Positions 21,104 through 32,552 are shown, numbered from the stretch's first letter. The stretch: DNA of 64,000 nucleotides from Craterostigma plantagineum (GCA_027422505.1 JAPQWV010000018.1:12480001-12544000), one strand, 5' to 3'. Made by a program: numbers and translations. The notes: generated by a model not told the origin, from the sequence alone.

Positions 21104-22625
21104 ACAGTCTGAATGTTGGTCCAACATTTGGATCAACATAGCATATGTCGAACTTGATGGTTACTGTTTTGATGTTGATTTAATGTTCTTTCTGTTATTC
21201 TGTGAAATGATTTGACTCACCTAGACCGTTCCCTGAAATGACCCTCTTCTTAAAAAAAAATTTGCTCGTGATCCTTTTTCAAGATACAGGTTCAGGTAAT
21301 AAGCTTCCCTAGGTACACGGTATTCGCGGTGACGATGTACTCTTTGCGACAAAAATCCTAACCTTGATGATAAGGAACGCATAAGGGCTAAAAGTAACAT
21401 GTCTATAACTGCGGTAAAGTAGGGCAGAAAATGAAAGGGAATACAGTTTAGGGTGTTGAACAGAAAAGTCTGGAATTTCAGAATAGAATGTTGAGTCTTA
21501 TGTTGGGGCAACATATGTGACTGTCAGTTTGAACATGCTATATTTTTGTGCTTTCGTTTATTTGCATTAGCTTTTAGGTCAGCATCTGTTAGTCTTTTCT
21601 GTCTAGTTTAGATATCTCTCAGAATTGCATTAGAACTCCTCAAAGAACATCTCGTTACGCTTGTCTCAAGTAATCATCATCGTCGCTCGAACGGTTAGTC
21701 TTGCTTTATTCTACCTTGACTTTTGACTTTGTGTCTTTGGGTTGAATCATGATCTGATGTGCTCCTATTTGCTCGCATGACTCGTCCAAATAATATATTT
21801 TAGCTCCATGTTTACTTAGACAGTTGTGACCTAATTCGACCTTATCCTCAAAACTGTCTAAATTCTACTTGAGTCCAATGGAAATTTTTTTTGCTTCTCA
21901 TTTCTCATAAAATACTTATGTGATCTAACCGGGAATCTCTCTCTCTGTTCTTGATTGTGGTTGATATGATAGAGGGTTACTCATTCTGTTCTCACTTTAT
22001 TTTTTTGATTAAGTGACTTGTTTCTGAGTCTCAGAATGTTGGCCCAGATGTTAGCCCCACATTTACCTCGACATCTGCAAGTTAACAGAGAAGTTCTCTG
22101 AGTTTTTTTTCTTTCTTCCCAAAAAGGGGGAGAAGGTTGTGCAGATAAAAAGGAGGAGATAAGGAAATTCAGGGGAGCAGAGTAAGGAGCCGAACAAACA
22201 GGGGGAGCTGACCAAGAAGGAGAAGCAGCCGAGAAAGCATCAGAAGGAAACTCCATACTCCATTGAGAGTGAAGCTCTGATCCTTTCTATTTTTACATGC
22301 ATAATTGATTTTTACATCCATCATTTGCATGCTTGATTGATTTGTTTTTTACTATGTGCATGCTGATTTGCTTCTCTGGTATGTTTACATGTTTGCCTGC
22401 TTACTTGCCAAAAATATTTAGTTTGCAGATGTTTAACTTAATAAGACCTTGTTATGGTTATGTACTATTTTCGTAGTACTTTGAATAGTTTAATCGCTAT
22501 TTTGTTTACGTTTAGTCTAACCATCTTTTGATGTTTTGTGGTTGGGTAGATTTCGCCTTCAGGGGGAGTTTCACTATGTCTAACGTCTGCTTTAGTTTTG
22601 GGAAGAAAGATAAAAAGGGGGAGAT
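21104..22625 (+). other. Sirevirus 1 3' untranslated region with repeated polypurine tracts
   Basis: 1.5 kb between pol and the 3' LTR with no credible ORF. AAGGGGGAG-type purine tracts occur near 22125, 22200, 22560 and 22612; the last one (aaaagggggagat) primes plus-strand synthesis at the LTR edge. Several copies of the element's GTTGG/CCAACA motif also lie here (21112, 21498, 22035). Multiple tracts upstream of the 3' LTR are a sirevirus hallmark. Confidence 0.75.
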
Positions 22626-23539
22626 TGTTGATGTTGAGGCTTCAACATTGGCAATGTTAGGGTAACATTCTAGCCAACATCTGTTGGCCAAGAATGTCTC
22701 TTCTCTCAGTTTTATCTTTCATGCCCAAAACTTGTCTAATCCGTATCTTGGCTATTTTTAGTGATGTGCAGGACTTATATAAGGATAGGGAATGGATCAA
22801 ACCGTGTGGGAAACATGTGGAGCTGCTTGAACGAATTTGGGAAGCGCATACCTTAAATAGAAGATTTGAAGATCAAAAGAGAATTAGTCAAGCGACTACC
22901 AAGATTAGAAGATCTGAATATCGAAGGTGAATAAATCAATCTGTTACCAAAATAGAAGATAAGAGATCGACCATTTATGTGAGAAGAGTCGAACTAAATA
23001 TATACTATATTTAGAGAGATCTTCGAAGAGATATTCAAGGGATCTTTTATCAATTCAAGGTGGAGCCAAGACCTTTAAATAAAAGTGATTTTCGAGCTGC
23101 AAAGTACGACTTTCGAGAGAGCTTTCAAGGAGTAACTTTGAGCGACATATCGAGCTAAAACGATGAGCGAAACACATATCGAGTTTGAGCGAGTTTTACA
23201 TATTGCGAGAGTTGTCTTTTAGTCTAGCTTTTCAAAGGTCGAAAGATCTTGTAGTTTGCAGAATCCTTTTTGATTCGTAGGTTTTGCTAGACGTGTTTTG
23301 ACTATCCTTTTTGATAGTCTGTAATCCATCTTTATAGTGGAGTTTTGCGACTTGAGGCACGCAGCAAGTTATTTGACTTGCTGCACAAAATCACATCTCG
23401 TGTTCGTTTCGTTTAATCACTAAGTACTTTATATTTCCGCTGTGCGCTTTGAGTGATAGTGAGTGTTAGCCCAACATCACGTCCAACATTAGTTTACAAC
23501 TTAGTATGTTTTACATCCATTAGTATGGGACCCCCTTCA
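22626..23539 (+). repeat. 3' LTR of sirevirus 1
   Basis: 914 bp, TGTTGATG...CCCTTCA. It is the uninterrupted reference for the mosaic 5' LTR. It contains 'caacattggcaatgttagg' near its start and paired 'cccaacatcacgtccaacat' near its end. Confidence 0.92.
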
Positions 23540-23544
23540 GTGAA

Positions 23545-23607
23545 GTTGTTTGCGAATGTGCGTAAAAAAGTGGCTGAGGAACGTTCAGCTAAAAATATGG
23601 CAAGTGG
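23545..23607 (+). pseudogene. MED15-like gene, C-terminal end (right of sirevirus insertion)
   Basis: Continues the frame of exon B ('VVCECA') and then reads stop-K-S-G-stop-G-T-F-S-stop-K-Y-G-K-W. Aligned with the conserved MED15 tail (QQSGGGTFSSKYGxW), the three stops each replace a conserved residue: two conserved codons have become TAA and one TGA. The gene was therefore already decaying. It is split from its upstream exons by 6.6 kb of retrotransposon. Confidence 0.65.
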
Positions 23608-24196
23608 ACGACAACTACGTTTTTTAGTACAACGTAGTCATGAGAAGTGGTGTAACTTTCTTGTAAACTACCTTTGCTGGTTCATTACTGAATGTCTATC
23701 AATCATAGTTTCAATTCATTGTTTCTTTTGTTAACGATAATTGTTTTGATGTTAGCTTGCCTTTAGGTGTGTAGTGAATTGGCAAGATTTGATTGAAACA
23801 ATGTAGATTTTGGCTATTGCAGAAGTTAGCTCTTTGTTTACATCTCTGATAATATGTACTTGCCTAAGTTCTCTCCAATTAATTTTGTCATGTTTCTGTG
23901 ATCTCGACTTACCTAAATGCTAAAAGACTCAAGGAACAAAAAAAGAAGCAGCAAATGAATAGTCATAGGAAAGAAGACAAAGACAAGATTGAGTTGATCA
24001 AGAGTATTAACTAACTTTTGAAATATTAGTTTAAATTGTAGCCGTTAATATCATTTTAAGAAATTGAAAACTAGAAATGGCCTAGAAAAAATCTGGCTTG
24101 TAACTTAATTAATCGCATTCAGATGAATAGTCAGCGCTCGAATTGTGCTAACTGCACTTAGAATAAGTCAGAAAATAAATACTTAAGCAAACACAA

Positions 24197-24233
<37 letters not shown>

Positions 24234-24329
24234 CAGGCCTACGAACAACTCTAATAAAATATCAAACTCATATGAGGTGACGACATTAAAACTGAAGGAC
24301 CAAACTCCCCATGTAAGTTGTAACACTAC
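23608..24329. other. Non-coding flank with AT microsatellite
   Basis: An (AT)n run of about 32 bp at 24199-24230 is the only distinct feature. An open frame crossing the LTR edge (23453-23734) is a by-product of the MED15 remnant in another frame. Confidence 0.6.
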
Positions 24330-25796
24330 TGTAGACCTTTTTGGTCCAAATGACAATGAGAGTTTTGATTATTCCAAGTAATTATGTAAATTGGGGGTAC
24401 AAATTAGAAAACTCGATATGCATGTTATGTGATGTTTAAGTATGTGAAAATATTCGATTAAGCGCTTGAATATGTTTTAAATGTTAAGAAAATCGAATTT
24501 GAGTGATCTTATGCTTAACTGGAATATTGATGTGATCACCTGGTTTTGAACGTTCTCGTTCGGATGGAATATCACTGTGTGATATATATGGAAAATATGT
24601 TCTGATAAGTGGTATGTGGATTGTAAGCATGATTGAGTTATTATCGTATGAGATCACGCTGATATGATTAAGCTATATATGGAAGATATATTGTGTTAAG
24701 TGATATATGAGCTGTACACGATATTGGGTTATTTTAGGAAAGAATATCACTGAGATCACCGGATATGATTAAGCTATATATGGAAAAGATATTCTGATTA
24801 TGTGTGTAATATGCTGGTTGATTCTATATATGGAATGTGCTGACTAACGGATGAGATTACCCTGGAATGAAGGCAAATCTGTGGTATTTATGGTAAGAAT
24901 TCATGTTGACCGTTGAGTTTAATTGGTTTATTCTTGGCATGATTTCTTGAGTTAATGCACGTGTTAATTGAGCTGTCTCTAGCATTTTTCGTGCTTAACC
25001 TTCCTTGTGAAGTGGAGAAACGATTCGTGGCCTATATTAGAAGACAAACACTTCACGCGAAGAGAATACAACGAACACACAAGCTATCAAATTCCTTAGA
25101 CGATATAAGCTTACTTTGCAATTCATTTGTAGTTTGTGTTTGAGCTATCATTTGCGAATTTGTACTCTTTTGAGCGATCCCTAGAAACTCCAAATCCTAA
25201 ACCCTTGTCTTCGGACGTGTTGTGTCTGCGGGCACGTTGAGCGCACAAAGGAGCACGAGTGGAGTCTTACGCACGTGGAGGGACGAATTTTGTGGATTCG
25301 GTGGCCCTTCGGTAGCAAGCTGCATCCAGTCGGGGAATAGGTTTCCTGGGTAAACGACGTGGATCGAAACTTGGCGTGCGTCAGCCTAGAACGAGGTCTA
25401 GCATCCATAGTGCTTCGGTTGTGTACGGGTCAATCATAGTGTAAACGGTAATACCTAGTGATTGATTGGAACTCTTGGGGAGATCACACCCCAAGGACAG
25501 GATTAAACCCCAGTTGGGGATATAACCTGTATAAAAATCCCGTCTCACTTTACTTTCTGCTATTTACTTTTTCTGTGAGACAAACCCGGAACGTTGGCAA
25601 ATAACTAGGTGATATCGTTTAAAGGATTTCTGAGGTTAACGTGATATTCTGTAAACAGGGTTAGGGAGATAACACAGACAATCTTACTGCTCTCTAGGGA
25701 ATAACGTGCTCTGCAATATCTTCTTAAAGAAAAGTAGTTTTCAAAGGAGAAAAAGCCATAAATTTTTTTTAAACCCTAATTCACCCCCCCTCTTTT
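24330..25796 (+). repeat. 5' LTR of sirevirus 2 (3' end altered)
   Basis: Matches 33159-34629 with only small differences, up to 'caccccccctctt'. After that the expected LTR end and the Met-tRNA primer site are absent; the sequence runs straight on through 'ttactcaacgaaagg' to the gag ATG at 25835. A TATA-like box (ctgtataaaaatcccg) lies near 25530. Confidence 0.85.
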
Positions 25797-25834
25797 ACTC
25801 AACGAAAGGCCTAACACGCCTGAGTTAAGATCTA

Positions 25835-27600
25835 ATGGCTTTTTCGAGTGATTTTTTTGCAGAGGGTCAATCCCACTCCAGGCCTCCTCTCTTCGACGGT
25901 ACGAACTACGCGGTATGGAAGAATCGTATGATCGAATTTTTCATCGCTGTCGACTACGAGCTATTGGAGACAATCATCAACGGACCTTACACAGTTGCGA
26001 AATCCGATGGAACTCCAAAGGATACTAAAGATTACACTGCTGATGACAAAAGGGGAATCACGCGAAACGCAAAGGCGAAAAACATGCTCGCATGCGCACT
26101 CACACGGGAAGAATACATTCGGATGAGTTCCTTGCTCATCAGCGAAGGCCATGTGGGATATGCTCCAAGTCACTCATGAAGGAACCCAACGAGTCGTGCA
26201 AGAAAGACTGGCTCTACTCACTCACCAGTATGAACTGTTCTCAAAGGAATCTGACGAAAATATAAGCCAGATGTACGCCAGATTCATGGGAATCATCAAC
26301 CAAGCGTTCTCTCTCGGCAAGAAAGTTCCCGACAGTGAACAAGTAAGAAAGATACTGAGATCACTGCCACGAGAATGGAATGCCAAGGTTACTACCATCT
26401 ACGAAGCAAAGGATCTAGAAGCACTTAGCATCTTCGAGCTGATTGGATCTCTTATATCCTATGAGATGATTCAAACATCAATGAATGAGAAGTCTCAGAA
26501 TAAAAATCAGAAGTCCATTGCATTCAAATCCAACCAAGAAGAATCTGATTCTGATGACGAAGAAAAGAACCTGATGAACATCTGGCTATGCTTACAAAAA
26601 GAATTGAAAGGTTCCAGCAGAAAAAGAATTTCAAAGGGAACTTCAACAAATTCCAGAACAAGAGCAAGGGAATATCCATGTCTGGGAAGAAAGTTCAGAA
26701 GTGTTTCCGATGCAACAAACCAGGCCACTATGCATGAATGCCCCACAACTAGCAATGAGAAACCAAGGAAGCAGAAGGCTATGGTGACGGAATCAAATGA
26801 CTCTGAACTGGAACAAAGTGAGGACGAGGATCACGCTTACATGGCTGACGAGGATCAGGTATCTCGTTCTTCCTCCATTGAGAAAATTCATCCTAAACAA
26901 TTTATATGGTTATGAAAGTGACTCATCTGTTTCTGATATAGAAGAAAGTAAGGAAGATCTGTGTAGGTTACTTCAAAAAACGGAGAGAAAGATTAAGTCA
27001 CTAGATTCCTTGAATAAGGAATTGATAAGGCAGCGAGATGAACTAGCTAAGGAAAAACATGAGGCTGTTCTAGAGATCTCACGTTTGAAAGAAGAGTTAG
27101 TTACTGCTAAGAAAGAGGGAATTCCCTACGACTGTGAGAAAACAGAAAAGAAAAACAGTGACTTATCCACAGAAATTCCTTAGAAAGGGAAAAACAGAAG
27201 GTTGATAGTCTTCTTGAGGGTAGATAGAACCTAGACATGATGTTAAACATTCCTAGCAAATATTGGTAAGATAGGCTTAGGTTATTCCACCGAAGTAAAG
27301 CCTGCTAAATCCTCTGTGTCTAAGTTTAAATGTTTCTGTTGTGGTAGAAATGGTCACTATGCATACAACTGTCCCTTAAAGAAGTTTGATAAAGCTAAGT
27401 ATGTATGGAGACCTAAGAAGTTACTTGTAAATGCCACTGTCGTATCTGATTGTAACAGGAGATCACCGACTGTGCAGAATGATATCTCGTATGTTAACAG
27501 AAGTTATTTTCCCGCTAGCATGTTAGGACCCAACAGAATTGGATACCTCAGAAAAGTACTTCTTGCTACAGGTACGAAGGAAGAATTCCAGTAAGAAAAG
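25835..27600 (+). pseudogene. gag: Sirevirus 2 gag and gag-pol linker, frameshifted
   Basis: The frame starting at 25835 (MAFSSDFF) contains 'RPPLFDGTNYAVWKNRM', the standard start of copia gag. A frameshift near 26145 shifts to the frame that continues 'MWDMLQVTHEGTQRVVQ' to 26915. The first CCHC knuckle (KCFRCNKPGHYA, about 26700-26740) is cut by a stop/frameshift just before its last cysteine. Another shift near 26880 leads into a coiled coil (to 27183). A second knuckle 'CFCCGRNGHYAYNC' lies at about 27330-27371. At least three frame breaks make it non-functional as it stands. Confidence 0.85.
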
Positions 27601-29245
27601 CAAGTGGTACCTCGACAGCGGGTGCTCCCGCCACATGACAGGTGATATAGGCAATTTTGTGTCGTTGAAGGCGGTAGATGGAGGATACGTTTCGTACGCC
27701 AACGACGCAAAAGTCAAAATCGTGGGAGTTGGTACTGTCGGTAACAATTTAAATATCACCATAGATAACGTATGGTTCGTTAGGAACTTAGAGCATAATT
27801 TAATAAGTATTAGCCAATTATGTGATGATGGACATACCGTAGTTTTCGCCAAAGATAAATGCCTTGTTAAAAAGAATGATGAGATTGTGTTTAGTGCATC
27901 TAGGCATGGTAATATTTACTGCATCACTCTTGATGATATTGCTAACCAAAACATCAAGTGTCTAGCAGTTACGCAGGATATCACATGGTTATGGTATAGA
28001 CGTCTGGGACATGCTAACATGGAACTAATGTCTCACATATCATGCAATGAGTTGGTGAGAGGTATTCCAGATATGAAAGCCACCAAGGACAGAATCTGTA
28101 AAGCGTGCCAAATGGGGAAACAGACCAAGACGTCCTTTAAGCCTAAGAATGTGATCTCTACGTCCAGACCACTGGAACTACTGCATCTTGACCTTTTTGG
28201 TCCGGTACAGGTTATGTCATTGAAAGGTAAACGATATGCCTTTGTGATCGTAGACGACTATACTAGGTACACATGGGTCTTATTTCTTGCGCACAAAAGT
28301 GAGGCTTTAGATAATCTTGCGCCACTGATTAAGAAGCTAGAAAATGAGAAAGAAATGAAAGTCCGTAAGATTAGGAGTGATAACGGTCTAGAATTTGATA
28401 GAAAATCCTTTGCATCTTTTTGTGATGAGAATGGTTATAGTCATAATTTTTCAGCCCCTATTACGCCTCAACAGAACGGAGTGGTCGAGAGGAAAAATAG
28501 AGTATTACAAGAAATGGCTAGGACTATGTTGAGCGAATATAATACTCCAAAACATTTTTGGGCCGAAGCTGTTAGTACGGCATGTTATGTCTCGAATAGG
28601 ATTTTCCTTAGACCGATTATTAAGAGAACTCCCTATGAACTTTGGAACGATAAAACCCCTAACATAGGATATTTCCATGTATTTGGTTGCAAATGTTTCA
28701 TTTTGAATGATAGGGATAAAAGAGGGAAATTCGATTCCAAGGTAGATGAAGGGATATTCCTAGATTACAGCCTTCATTCCAAAGCTTTTAGAGTGTTTAA
28801 TAATAGGAAGAAGACTGTTCAAAAATCTGCGCATGTTACGTTTGATGAATTTCCTAACGCAGATGCTACTGAGGAAGGTATAGTTGTGTCTCCTGCAGAT
28901 ATACAGGTTACTGACAAAGAAGTGAACGCAATTCCATTGGAACTAGATGATATGTCAGAGGAACCTGAAGCTTCAGATGAACAACAGAGCAGAAAATTCA
29001 AACATGCTTCCAGCCATCCCACTGAACAGGACATAGGAAATATCACTTCTGGGATCAAAACGAGAGCAACTGCACGAAACGATACTGCTGAGGAATCACA
29101 TGACGTGCTGTTGTCAACCATGGAACCTAAGACAGTGAATGAAGCTCTTGACGATGAATCGTGGGTGATTGCCATGGAGAGCTGGCACAATTCGAAAAGA
29201 GCCAGGTGTGGACTTTTGTCGAAAGACCGAACGATAAGTCCATAA
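27539..29245 (+). pseudogene. pol: Sirevirus 2 pol, 5' part: protease and integrase
   Basis: A 568-aa open frame. The protease motif 'WYLDSGCSRHMTGD' comes first, then the pre-integrase block 'LWYRRLGHANMELMS' with its zinc-binding HHCC. The integrase core follows: 'DDYTRYTWVLF', 'IRSDNGLEF' and 'GVVERKNRVLQEMA', with the DDE catalytic residues present. Integrase inserts the cDNA into the genome. The frame runs out at 29245 because of a frameshift around 29175; the natural polyprotein continues in the next frame. Apart from this break the domain set is complete. Confidence 0.9.
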
Positions 29246-30639
29246 TAGGCACGAAGTGGGTGTTTCGTAACAAACTGGATGAGAACGGTAATGTAACACG
29301 AAACAAGGCCAGGTTAGTCGCCAAAGGTTATTCCCAAGAAGAAGGTATAGATTTTCAAGAAACCTTTGCACCCGTAGCTAGGCTTGAGTCAATACGCATT
29401 TTACTTGCATATGCATCTTTTAAAAGATTTAAGCTTTTCCAAATGGATGTAAAAAGTGCATTTTTAAATGGTTTTATAAATGAGGAAGTTTTTGTCGAGC
29501 AACCTCCCGGTTTTGAAAAAGTGGAATTTTCAAATCACGTTTTTAAATTAAACAAAGCTTTATATGGTTTGAAACAGGCCCCTAGGGCATGGTATGAAAG
29601 ACTGAGTAGGTTTTTACTAGACATGGGATTTATAACAGGAACAATAGATAACACTCTGTTTATCAAGTGCGAAGGGAATCACATATTACTTGTGCAGATA
29701 TACGTTGATGATATCATATTTGGTAGCACTGACATCGCCCTTTGCGAGCATTTTTCTAAGTCTATGCAACAGGAATTTGAGATGAGCCTAATGGGAGAAC
29801 TCACGTACTTCCTTGGATTACAAATCAAGCAATTGGATATGGAAACATTCATATCTCAAACGAAGTACACGAAGGAACTACTTGAAAAATTCGGAATGGC
29901 TGATTCCAAGGTACTTCCCACTCCTATGCACCAGACCGCTAAAATTGATAGTGATGAACAAGGTACGCCCTTTGACCAAACTAAGTATAGAGGTATGATC
30001 GGAAGTTTGCTCTACCTTACGGCAAGCAGACCCGATATCATGTTTGCTACTGGTCTATGTTCCAGATATCAATCGAGTCCTAGGGAATCTCACTTGACGG
30101 CAGTCAAGCGGATACTTAGATATTTGAAGGGAACAATCAATCATGGTATGTGGTATCCAAATTCCAAGGAATTCCCATTAATGGGATACTCGGATGCGGA
30201 TTACGCCGGTTCTAGGGAAGATAGGAAGAGCACTAGTGGAACCTGCCAAATACTAGGGAATTCCCTTGTAACTTGGTCCAATCGGAAACAAAATACCGTA
30301 GCCCTATCCACAACCGAAGCCGATGGCCTTAGGAAGCTGTTCTCAGCAAATCCTTTGGATGAAAAGACCTTGAGTGATTACGGCTTAAGGTACGACCAAA
30401 TTCCTATTTTCTGTGATAGTACTAGTGCCATTAGTATCACTAAGAATCCCGTACACCACTCTCGAACTAAGCATATAGAGGTGAAACATCATTTTATTCG
30501 AGATGATGTTCAGAAAGGAAATATCAGCGTGAACTTCGTAGGAACTAATGATCAGTTGGCTGATATCTTCACGAAACCCCTTATTGAGAGTAGATTCTGT
30601 GATATCCGTGACCGATTAGGAATTATTGAGCTCAAATAG
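29161..30639 (+). pseudogene. pol: Sirevirus 2 pol, 3' part: RT and RNase H
   Basis: A 492-aa open frame. RT signatures are '[17 protein letters not shown]', '[16 protein letters not shown]' and the active site 'YVDDIIFGS' (about 29700). RNase H carries '[16 protein letters not shown]' and '[19 protein letters not shown]'. Between them, where relatives have TTEAEYxAAxxCC, this copy reads '[18 protein letters not shown]': two small compensating indels shift the frame for about 50 bp and then restore it. The ORF stays open but the RNase H core segment is scrambled, so activity is doubtful. Confidence 0.9.
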
Positions 30640-31038
30640 GAAAGGTGACTAGATATGTTAGCCTTTAGTATTCCCTTGATCTTATCCTTTAGGATCTCTG
30701 CGATTTTATTCCTTGATTCTATTAATAATATCTTCATTATCTATTCAAATCCTTTCCATTCATGAAGAGATTATTTTTAGACCTCTTTCGACATTTATGA
30801 CAAAATCTATTTTCAGCCAATATTTTTCTTTGATCTCTGATCTTCACTTAATTCCTTCCTTAATTTCCGCGAGATATCGTTTTATCCTTAGCAAATTCCA
30901 TAACGGCCAGTTTCCTTCACCACTAAGTTTCATTTTAAATTCAAATTTTGAAATCACTTCCTTATCTGACACATGTCTTGTCGAGATCACATCCTTCTAT
31001 AACCTCTTTCCATCCTTATCCAAAACAGACTCGGCTTT

Positions 31039-31044
31039 TATAAA
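31039..31044 (+). promoter_or_regulatory. Candidate internal promoter (TATA box) for the extra ORF
   Basis: TATAAA in 'cggcttttataaaccgttcc', 84 bp upstream of the start codon at 31128. It is followed by a pyrimidine-rich, CT-motif leader ('aaaccctaagctcttcac') and the strong start context CAACCATGG. The order TATA, CT-rich leader, good ATG context is that of an ordinary plant RNA polymerase II promoter. Promoter activity is inferred. Confidence 0.5.
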
Positions 31045-31127
31045 CCGTTCCTTCCTTGTTTCTCCATTCATTCAAACCCTAAGCTCTTCACTTCATAATT
31101 TCATCCTTCAATTCTCCGATCTCAACC

Positions 31128-32552
31128 ATGGTGAAAACAAAAGGCGCCGGTTCTTCGTCTGACAAAAAGAGAAAGAGTTCCTTACCCCAATCCCCACTCT
31201 CTCCAAAAGCCACCCGCTCCAAATCTGCAAGCAGCTCTAAATCTAAGAAATCTCCGACGAAACCGAAGAAGAAAGCAAAGGTCATCAAATCTCCTACACC
31301 TTCTCCTGCCTCTTCCCATGATCGGCCCGCATCTCCTCAGAAATCTACTTCCCCTGAGAAACCTGTTTCTCCTGAAAGTTCTACTCCACTTGAAAAACCA
31401 GCCTCTCCAGAAAAATCTGTCTCTGCTCAGATCGAGTCTCCTCGAGACAAAACTCCCCCACTGGATCACTCTGAGAAGGTCCTGTTCAATCCTGAAAATC
31501 CGGAGGAGATCACCGACGAGATCAGATTCCTGACTGAGAGCGCCAAGGAACTTCACGAGAAACTTCAGAAGCGGCGTGTTGGACGAGGAAGAAGCGTCAA
31601 CTTCGATGAGCTGGCTGAGAGCAAAGTAGCAACGTGGCTGACTGAGTACGGATGGGAAAACTTTCTGAGGATAGACAAGTCTGTGTATGTTGAGGCGGTG
31701 AACCTGTTCTACGCCAATCTCACTTTTGTTGAAGACGGAACTGTGATCTCTGTGCAGTCTTATGTGCTCTGTAAGAAACTTGAATGGAACGCTGCGAAGG
31801 TAAATGAGATTCCGGGGGTAGAAAACGAAGGGCTGTGTTACTTCGACTTCGTCCACTGGTGTACGTCTGAGGTGCCTCTGCGTGACTGTGTGAAAGCCCT
31901 ATGGAATTCCCTTTATAAGCCTAAGCTTTCTGAAGGAGAAGCCTTGAACAAACTTCTTGTTGGTCTGTTCTTCCTTTACAAAGTGCTGCACTTTACCCTC
32001 TGGAGCGCTCGCGTTGGCAGCGGAGGCCATTCCACCACCATGAACAACATGAGCATGCTGACTCTCTATCTAGTATGCCAAAATAGGCCGCTCAATCTAG
32101 GTTATTTTGTTCTTAAGTACATGGTCCATGCCATTAAGAGCTCTGATAAGGAACTTCCATATGGAATGCTGCTTACGCACATGCTTGAATTCGAGGGAAT
32201 CACTCTGCCGAAGGCTTGGGAAAATAGCGCAAAGCATGCAGTAGATATGGTCACACTCAAGCGTGTTGGTATACGCTTTGATGAGCGGAAAGGATGGTTC
32301 AAGACAACGGATCTGAAGTCCCCTTCAAAAAGTCCGACTAAGAAGAAGAAGGATGATGACAGTGATGACGAGCAGGGAACGATAGCTGATCTGAAAAGAA
32401 GCTTCAAGGGGCTTAAGGATGAGAACCGCAGAAAGTTCAAAAAGATCTCACGGAACTTCAAAAAGGTTAACAAGTATCTGAAGGAGATCTCCGCGGCTCT
32501 TAATATCGCTGAATCCTCAACTGCCTCATCCGGTAGCGATTCCAGCCTTTAG
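31128..32552 (+). CDS. Extra ORF of sirevirus 2 (envelope-like position), intact, 474 aa
   Basis: A single uninterrupted frame downstream of pol. Residues 1-100 are Lys/Ser/Pro-rich with KKK clusters resembling nuclear-localisation signals and repeated SPxKP-type motifs. Residues 115-390 are globular: 'VNLFYANLTFVEDGTVI', then 'LLVGLFFLYKVLHFTLW', a hydrophobic stretch that could be one membrane segment or a buried helix, and 'YGMLLTHMLEFEGITLP'. Residues 400-474 are Lys/Asp-rich, then coiled coil. The FYANL-type middle recalls the family annotated as 'putative plant transposon protein'. There is no signal peptide, so a viral envelope role is unlikely on sequence grounds. Function unknown. 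It is intact although gag and pol are broken. Confidence 0.75.
   Translation: MVKTKGAGSSSDKKRKSSLPQSPLSPKATRSKSASSSKSKKSPTKPKKKAKVIKSPTPSPASSHDRPASPQKSTSPEKPVSPESSTPLEKPASPEKSVSAQIESPRDKTPPLDHSEKVLFNPENPEEITDEIRFLTESAKELHEKLQKRRVGRGRSVNFDELAESKVATWLTEYGWENFLRIDKSVYVEAVNLFYANLTFVEDGTVISVQSYVLCKKLEWNAAKVNEIPGVENEGLCYFDFVHWCTSEVPLRDCVKALWNSLYKPKLSEGEALNKLLVGLFFLYKVLHFTLWSARVGSGGHSTTMNNMSMLTLYLVCQNRPLNLGYFVLKYMVHAIKSSDKELPYGMLLTHMLEFEGITLPKAWENSAKHAVDMVTLKRVGIRFDERKGWFKTTDLKSPSKSPTKKKKDDDSDDEQGTIADLKRSFKGLKDENRRKFKKISRNFKKVNKYLKEISAALNIAESSTASSGSDSSL

Larger units (their letters stand above)
16896..23539 (+). mobile_element. Sirevirus-type Ty1/copia element 1, 6.6 kb, internally deleted
   Basis: LTRs begin TGTTGATGTTG and end CCCCTTCA, with a perfect 5-bp TSD GTGAA (16891-16895, 23540-23544). 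Removing the element and one TSD restores the MED15-like frame, which confirms both ends. The Met-type PBS, gag with zinc knuckle, protease, a GAG-pre-integrase block, the RT end and RNase H are in copia order. Integrase and most of RT are deleted. The PPT 'aaaaagggggagat' is typical of sireviruses (Maximus/SIRE lineage). The element is non-autonomous. Confidence 0.93.

Noticed and set aside
31182..31856. 224-aa minus-strand frame opposite the extra ORF of sirevirus 2
   Set aside because: Arg/Phe-rich shadow of the Ser/Lys-rich plus-strand coding sequence; no start context or motif.
31128..32552. Calling the extra ORF a true envelope glycoprotein
   Set aside because: No signal peptide, no clear transmembrane anchor at the C-terminus and a lysine-rich start; only its position is envelope-like.
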